From assembly GCF_963576675.1 (NCBI RefSeq), contig NC_088918.1, positions 68,807,501 to 68,871,500 of the forward strand: DNA of 64,000 bases, written 5' to 3'. Position 1 is the stretch's first letter. Every line of letters starts with the position of its first letter. Source of the stretch: Euphorbia lathyris. Taxonomy: Eukaryota > Streptophyta > Magnoliopsida > Malpighiales > Euphorbiaceae. Below the pieces are notes generated by a model. The model saw only the letters and a list, made by a program, of their open reading frames with translations, did not search any database and was not told where the DNA came from. A program made the translations under genes and the position numbers. Below are positions 58,889 through 64,000 of the stretch, one piece after another.

Positions 58889-59110
58889 GGGTGTGTTTGG
58901 TAGCTGCTTTTCGATCTCCTGTTTGCCTTTTCACTTTGAAAAGGAGAATTTAAGGTGTTTAGTTAGACACCTCCTGTTTGCCTTTTGTAGCCGAAAAGTG
59001 GTTTTTTATAAAAGCAGGGAATCCCTGCTTTTTGGAACAGCAGCTTTTTCAAACAGGAAATAGCAAACCGTAACAGGAAACAGCAAACAGCAGATAAAAC
59101 AAACGGACCC
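58889..59110 (+). mobile_element. Tourist-like MITE, family E
   Basis: 222 bp, ends GGGTGTGTTTGG and (complement) GGGTCCGTTTGT, TAA on both sides (58886-58888, 59111-59113). The interior repeats TCCTGTTTGCC and its complement. Confidence 0.85.
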
Positions 59111-59113
59111 TAA

Positions 59114-59704
59114 ATTTACACAAATATGCAATGATCACATTTATGATTTAACACAAGATATTAAAAAAACCTACAATTTTACAGTGGAATTTACAGAAAT
59201 TAGTGAAGGACTTCATCAACAGTGATCAAACCACAAATCTTAACCCTAAAGTAAACAACAACAAAAAAACAAAAACAAATAAGTTTATTAGAGATGAATT
59301 TCGTACCATGTATGACACGGTAATCCCGACAAAATTCCCCAAAAATTGAGGACTGTCTCTCTTTGCTTGTAGAATTATGCGATTTTTTATCCAAAATTTT
59401 TAGGTTTCCATGCTTCTTCAGTAACCCTTTACTTCATTGATTTCAAGAGCAAAAGAATAAAAGCAAAGATGAAAGTTTTTTTGGTGAGAGAAAATTATTG
59501 GAAGTTCGGTTTTGTAAGGAAAAAGAGAAAACGAGAAGACAAATGGGTAAGAATGCAAACAGTCGATTTTTTCAACGTATTTATAGTAAATTTGTTAAGA
59601 CAATTTTACTCTTATTCATGTCATCCCCTTTGACGAGGATAAGAGTATTTTTGCGATTTTACTAATGGAGTGACCTCATCCATTTTTTTGTAAAGAAAAA
59701 AATG
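59114..59704. other. No supported feature
   Basis: AT-rich intergenic DNA; short open frames have no recognisable domain. Confidence 0.5.
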
Positions 59705-59712
59705 ACGATGTT

Positions 59713-60324
59713 TAGGGATGCAAACGGGACGGGGAATGCATTTCCCATCCCCACGAGTTAGACGAGGACATATTTGTCCCCCATCCCCGTCCGCGTGGGG
59801 ATCCCCATCCCCGTCCGCGTGGGGATCCCCATCCCCGTTGAAAAACACGTTTTCCATATTCCACATCCCCACCACAGGGAATCACCATTTTTTTTAAAAT
59901 CAGTATATATTTCTTTTCTCTTTCTCATTTCTAATTCTAATTTTTGTTCGAAAGAATGATAGATATAGATTTAGTTTAGTTTAGGTTAGAAAAAAATATT
60001 CATTTAGTCCTTAGCTAATATTTTATTTATCCTATTTAATTTTTTTATATGAAAATAAGTCTATTTAATTTAAGTTAAATGTTATAAATTATAATATCTA
60101 AAGTATAATTATAATTATAATGGGGAATAATCGAGGATTCCCCATCGGGGATTAACGGGGCGAGGTCGGGATCCCTACAGATTGGGGATATCATTCCACA
60201 TCCCCGTTATGGGGGCTAAAATTATCATCATCCCCGTCCTATGGAGATTCTTATCGGTGATTCTCTATCCCTGTCGGGGCAGGTCACCGACGGACGGTGA
60301 ATCCCCGCCCCACTTGCATCCCTA
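59713..60324. mobile_element. hAT-like MITE with CCCCGTCC-rich repeats
   Basis: 11-bp perfect terminal inverted repeats TAGGGATGCAA. Near the left end a 26-bp unit (CCATCCCCGTCCGCGTGGGG core) is repeated about 2.3 times (59781-59840), and CCCCGT/ACGGGG words recur at the right end. Flanks give only an imperfect 8-bp match, so the class is inferred from the TAGGG ends. Confidence 0.72.
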
Positions 60325-60707
60325 GTTGTTTGGTTAGGAGAGAAATTGGATTTTTAAAGAGAGAAAACTCCAAAAAGGTGATTTTGGAAAATAAAAAATG
60401 TAATTTCATGGTAAATATCATTCTGAACAACTTTAATTCTTGAATATTTTCATTTTGAGGTCATTAACTGTCATTTTGAGGAGTTGATTAAAGTTGAGTG
60501 ATCACTGGTGTTAAAAAATGTAAAGTTCGGTGACCATACCGTTAAAAATTGAAGTTCAGTAACCACAATATTAAATGGGTAAAGTTCAGTGGTCATGAGT
60601 GTAATTTACTAGAGTAACAAATTATAAGGAAGTACTAATCTAACATGATATCATAAAAATATAAATTATTTGCTTAACAATAAGGAGATTAGAAAATACA
60701 TAATTTT
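60325..60707. other. No supported feature
   Basis: Degenerate short repeats of the AAAGTTCAGTGACCA type at about 60510-60605; otherwise AT-rich. Confidence 0.45.
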
Positions 60708-61267
60708 TAATGGATTTTGCTATTTATCACCCCCAAAATACTTATCACCGCTCTAATTTGGACAATTTTACCTTTTACATAAAAAAAAAATTTCAAAACT
60801 GAGTTTTTTTTAGAGAGAATCAGCCAAAATTTGACATAAGCGTATGCGGCATCCGTTTAGGCCATGGTCGAATGGATCCGGCATCCGTTTCCGCCATGGG
60901 CCGAACGAATGTGGCATCCGTTTAGGCTAAATTTTGGTACAAAATCGTAAAATTTTTAATGATGAAAAATATTAAATCGTTCATTTTTTTTATAAAAAAT
61001 GCAAAATCGTCATAAAAAATATATTATTTTCATGAGTTCATTGATAAAAGAAAACGTAAATTTTAATGTTTCCGACTTGTAATCATCCATTTCCGGGGTT
61101 CGGGTTGTCACACATCAATTATTTTCATAATTTCAGTTATTGTTGTTCAGGTTTATGATTTTAGAGAGATAATTTTCAGTTTTTTATCAAAGTCATGAGA
61201 AGGGCAAAAAAGTCCGAATAGAAATGATGATAAGCAATTTGAAGGCGGCATTTAGCAATCCATTTTA
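60708..61267 (+). mobile_element. Inverted-repeat element, family D, copy 2
   Basis: Same order of blocks as 18495-19117: GCTATTTATCACCCCC start, GGACAATTTTACC, GGCATCCGTTT palindromic centre, GGGGTTCGGGTTGTCACAC, and a complement-of-start end. The central array is shorter here. Confidence 0.85.
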
Positions 61268-61377
61268 TATTAAAAGATATCAATAAAATTTAGAACCGGC
61301 TAAAATAGTTTTAATTTTTTTCTCATGAAATTTCTTTGGAAAAGTAAATTTCTAATTAATAAGCCATAAGTATAGTT

Positions 61378-61528
61378 TAATTTATTATGAAGGAATATTA
61401 AGAGTCTTTTATTGAAAATCTAAGAGTCTATATGGGTAGAAATCTAAGAGCCGTTTTGGAACTAATATAAATATATATTTTTGATTATGTAATCACTAAT
61501 CAGAAATTATAAAAATCGTGAAGAAAAA
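61378..61528 (+). repeat. Duplicated LRAT upstream region
   Basis: Inverse match to 43036-43231, the 5' flank of the LRAT gene. It continues past the position where the Helitron sits at the other locus. Confidence 0.8.
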
Positions 61529-62206
61529 ATGGGTAACAATAATGGAAGCTACTCTCCACCCCAAGTGCTGGTGACTCAACATACCTTTGTTTACAGGGAA
61601 TCATCTAGAATCTTTCACCATGGTCAGTCTTTATTCTCATTCTCTTTTTTAAACTTAGGGTTGTCGATGGGGTAGGAATTCTCCGGTTCTCGTTGGGATA
61701 TGACCTGATGAGAACGGAAGTACATATGGTGTAGGGATAATGAATTTTTATTGCTGGATAGTCGGGACATGAATATGATGAGGAATGTTCTCGCGGGAAT
61801 ATTTTAATCTTTGATTTTGTGAGAATTTTCCAAAATTAACAAAATTATTATAAATGGTGTATTTAATTTGATGTTCTATTTTATATAAATTTAATAAAAT
61901 GAAAAAACATTGGAATTTGATCGGATTTTTTTTTTTTTGTTTGTTTTTGATGATTCATACATGGAGAAGAGAACGAGCACATCTTGTAATATTCAGAGAT
62001 GATGGGAAAGGAAGAGTCAATCCCCCATCTGTATCCCGTTTATAATAACTAACTCTTAAATATTAATTAAGTGACTATTTTGTTAAATTATGACAGGAAT
62101 ATACATGGGTGAGAACTCGCAAAGAGTGAAGTTTATGTGCCCCGCTAAAGAAATTGCTTGCCAAAAATGGGATACACAAAGAATGTGCAAAATGGAATTG
62201 TACTGA
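61529..62206 (+). pseudogene. Truncated LRAT/NC-domain paralogue
   Basis: Exon 1 61529-61622 and exon 2 62097-62206, same intron position and phase as the locus at 42152-43035, giving only 67 residues. It retains the His-FVYR region, SSRIFHHG and the IYMGEN motif at the start of exon 2, then diverges and stops at TGA 62204-62206, before the Cys-rich and CEDF regions. A frame-shifted TEDL/SHTIA stretch just after the stop may be a relic of the last motif. No catalytic Cys, so an acyltransferase role is excluded as read. Could still be transcribed. Confidence 0.78.
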
Positions 62207-62925
62207 AGACTTGCCTATATCTCATACTATTGCAATTGTTTTTGTTGGCATATATAAGTTTCCTTATTTCAAATTCGAGCCTAAACATTAACAATTTCTA
62301 CAATGGTTGAAATCGATGTTTTATCACCTGAATGGTTTATAATCAATTTGATTTGAATTGTAATAGGATTTATCCTAAGCATAGCTTAATACAATTTCAA
62401 TTAATGTATCCATAGTAATGCAGTCAGATTAATGTTGAATACTAAACTTATTGATTATGGGTAGCCATAAAAGAGTAGAGGTCTTTAATTTTTACAAGTT
62501 CAATGATGATTTTTTAAACAAAATGTATAAATACTTTGTTTTAGTTATAAATCTCTTATCATTTTAATAAATAAAAATTCAATTAAAAATGGTGTTTTTT
62601 TAAGTTTCAAAAGAAAGAGAAAAAATTGAGAAAATTTAAGTTCAAAATGTTAAAGAAATAAATAGTCAATTTAAATTAATTAATAACGATAATTCTCGTA
62701 GAGTGAAAATGTCTCACTTCTCTCTTCTTTTCCTTCTTTCCTCGGCATTTCAGCTTCCTTTCTCTAGTACCCTTTTTCTTTTTTTTTTCTTTGTTAACTT
62801 ATCAACGTTGGCCTTCAGTGAACTCAAAGAAGGCAAAGACCACTGCAATTGTCGAGTTTGTTGTTGATCGGTAATAAAGTGTTTTACATTTCACAAATTA
62901 AATATATTATAGTGACATTTTAGGT
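62207..62925. other. No supported feature
   Basis: AT-rich DNA with a pyrimidine-rich run at 62708-62800. Confidence 0.5.
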
Positions 62926-62931
62926 AAAAAA

Positions 62932-63372
62932 CATAATTAAACCCTTTAACTTTATATTTTTTAAGGATCAAGCCCTTGATTAATTATTTTTCTACATTAA
63001 GCCTTTGATTATTGATTCTGTTGTGGATTCGGTCCTTATTTAACTTTTTTGTCTAGTTTGGACAACACACATTGTTAGGGTGATTCGCTTATTGACGTGG
63101 ACAAATAAAAATAAGAGTTTATTGACTAAGATATAAAAAAGTAACAAAAAGTTACAGACATTATATTATAATAGGTTTTTCGAAGCTCGATCTTCTCCTC
63201 TCTCTCATTTTGTGATTTTCAGCGTTAGAATCGTCAAATCGATCTTCTTTTCCAAACTCTATGGAAAAGTTAAATAAATGTCAAATCCATAACAAAATTA
63301 ATGATCAATGTAGAAAAACAATTGATCAGAGTATTAATCCTTAAAACATATAAGATTTAGGGTTTGATTATA
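62932..63372. mobile_element. Long-inverted-repeat MITE
   Basis: The first ~75 bases (AAACCCTTTAACTTTATA..., TTTTCTACATTAA) match the complement of the last ~75 (..., TTAATGATCAATGTAGAAAA, AGATTTAGGGTTT) with moderate divergence. Non-coding. Long imperfect inverted repeats suggest a Mutator-like MITE. Exact ends and duplication not resolved. Confidence 0.68.
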
Positions 63373-63739
63373 TTTTTTTGCTTTTTTTAAATAACACTAT
63401 ATTTAAGATATTTGAATGATTTTCTTAATTTGTGTATCATTTAAACACACAAAGTAATGCTTACTTTGTAAAAAACAAAGTAAGCATAGCCTTCACCCGT
63501 TGTATAAAATAATTATGTTTTCTAATTATAACAGTTAAGAAAAAAAAACAGAATTTATGTGTAGAAAATCAATTATTTTAATAATCTAATTTATAAGTAC
63601 AAAATCATAATTTATTCGATTTTTGTTTCGATGTTCAGCGGTTTTTTTAAATAGATTTTTTATAATTAATTTTTTATGTGTAGACTTAAACTCGAATTTC
63701 TAACTAGAAACACCTAACTATTTTAGCCAACTTTAATTT

Positions 63740-64000
63740 TTTTTTTTTAATGAAAAAATAAATATTATTGCTCAAAGTAAATCAATAGCCAATAGACTTA
63801 CAATTGAATCAGGGATAATATCGGTTATTGTAGAACAAGAAATTGTTAACCCAAGTCTAGCAACTGCATCTACTATGCTATTGGACTATCTGTGAACAAA
63901 ACGAAAGTAGCAACGAGGAATTGAGTTCGAAATTGTTTGACATTCCGCCACTATAAGACTCGAGAAATCATCTCCATGTTCTTGACATAACGCATTAATT
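63740..64000 (-). pseudogene. LINE RNase H C-terminal end, cut by the window edge
   Basis: On the minus strand the translation reads NALCQEHGDDFSSL, SIPRCYFRFVHR, DAVARLGLT and IIPDSIVSLL, with a stop. It parallels the end of the LINE at 51994-52624 segment by segment. The rest lies beyond base 64000. Confidence 0.8.

Noticed and set aside
61660..61815. Possible hAT-like MITE in the LRAT paralogue intron (TTAGGGTTGTCGATGGGG start)
   Set aside because: No matching right end or duplication could be found.

Overview
This is nuclear DNA from a flowering plant, most likely a eudicot. It is AT-rich, has split genes with GT-AG introns, a chloroplast-targeted FKBP, a GH28 polygalacturonase, and dense plant-type transposable elements (Ty3/gypsy Tat type, Ty1/copia, L1-type LINEs, Au-like SINE, hAT, Tourist-like MITEs, Helitron). 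I cannot name the species.

Layout. 1-8402: 3' part of a Tat/Retand-type Ty3/gypsy element, with a gag-pol frame broken by three stops, an ~83-bp tandem repeat, an antisense spliced extra ORF, and the 3' LTR. 8403-16400: gene-poor, with organelle-like scraps, a MITE, a 2.6-kb solo LTR, a SINE and a LINE tail. 16400-19330: PG-promoter-like DNA, then three MITEs joined through single TAA triplets, then the duplicated promoter carrying another inverted-repeat element. 19477-23257: seven-exon polygalacturonase, converging on a four-exon FKBP18-like gene (25973-23559). 26071-26143: tRNA-Lys. 26600-28080: copia gag and LINE scraps. 28438-35636: five 1,440-bp tandem units, each a copia LTR part + PBS + start of gag. 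37683-40224: degraded hAT element. 40278-40350: second tRNA-Lys. 42152-43035: LRAT/NC-domain gene with Ser at the catalytic Cys position, next to a 3.1-kb Helitron (43232-46320). 46590-51724: complete young copia element with unusual TC...GA LTR ends. 51994-55691: two LINE copies, one split by a solo LTR. 56171-56243: third tRNA-Lys. 56804-60324: MITEs and hAT-type elements, one with a nested Au-like SINE. 61529-62206: truncated inverted paralogue of the LRAT gene. The right edge cuts into another LINE.

Host genes supported: one polygalacturonase (wall pectin hydrolysis), one FKBP-type isomerase (probably thylakoid lumen), an LRAT-domain gene and its truncated paralogue, and three tRNA-Lys(UUU) genes. 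They show no functional link; almost everything else is transposable-element history, often datable by nesting. The most unusual items are the 1,440-bp LTR-gag tandem array, the copia element with TC...GA termini, near-identical LTRs and a broken frame, and the inverted LRAT pair whose paralogue supplies the empty site for the Helitron.
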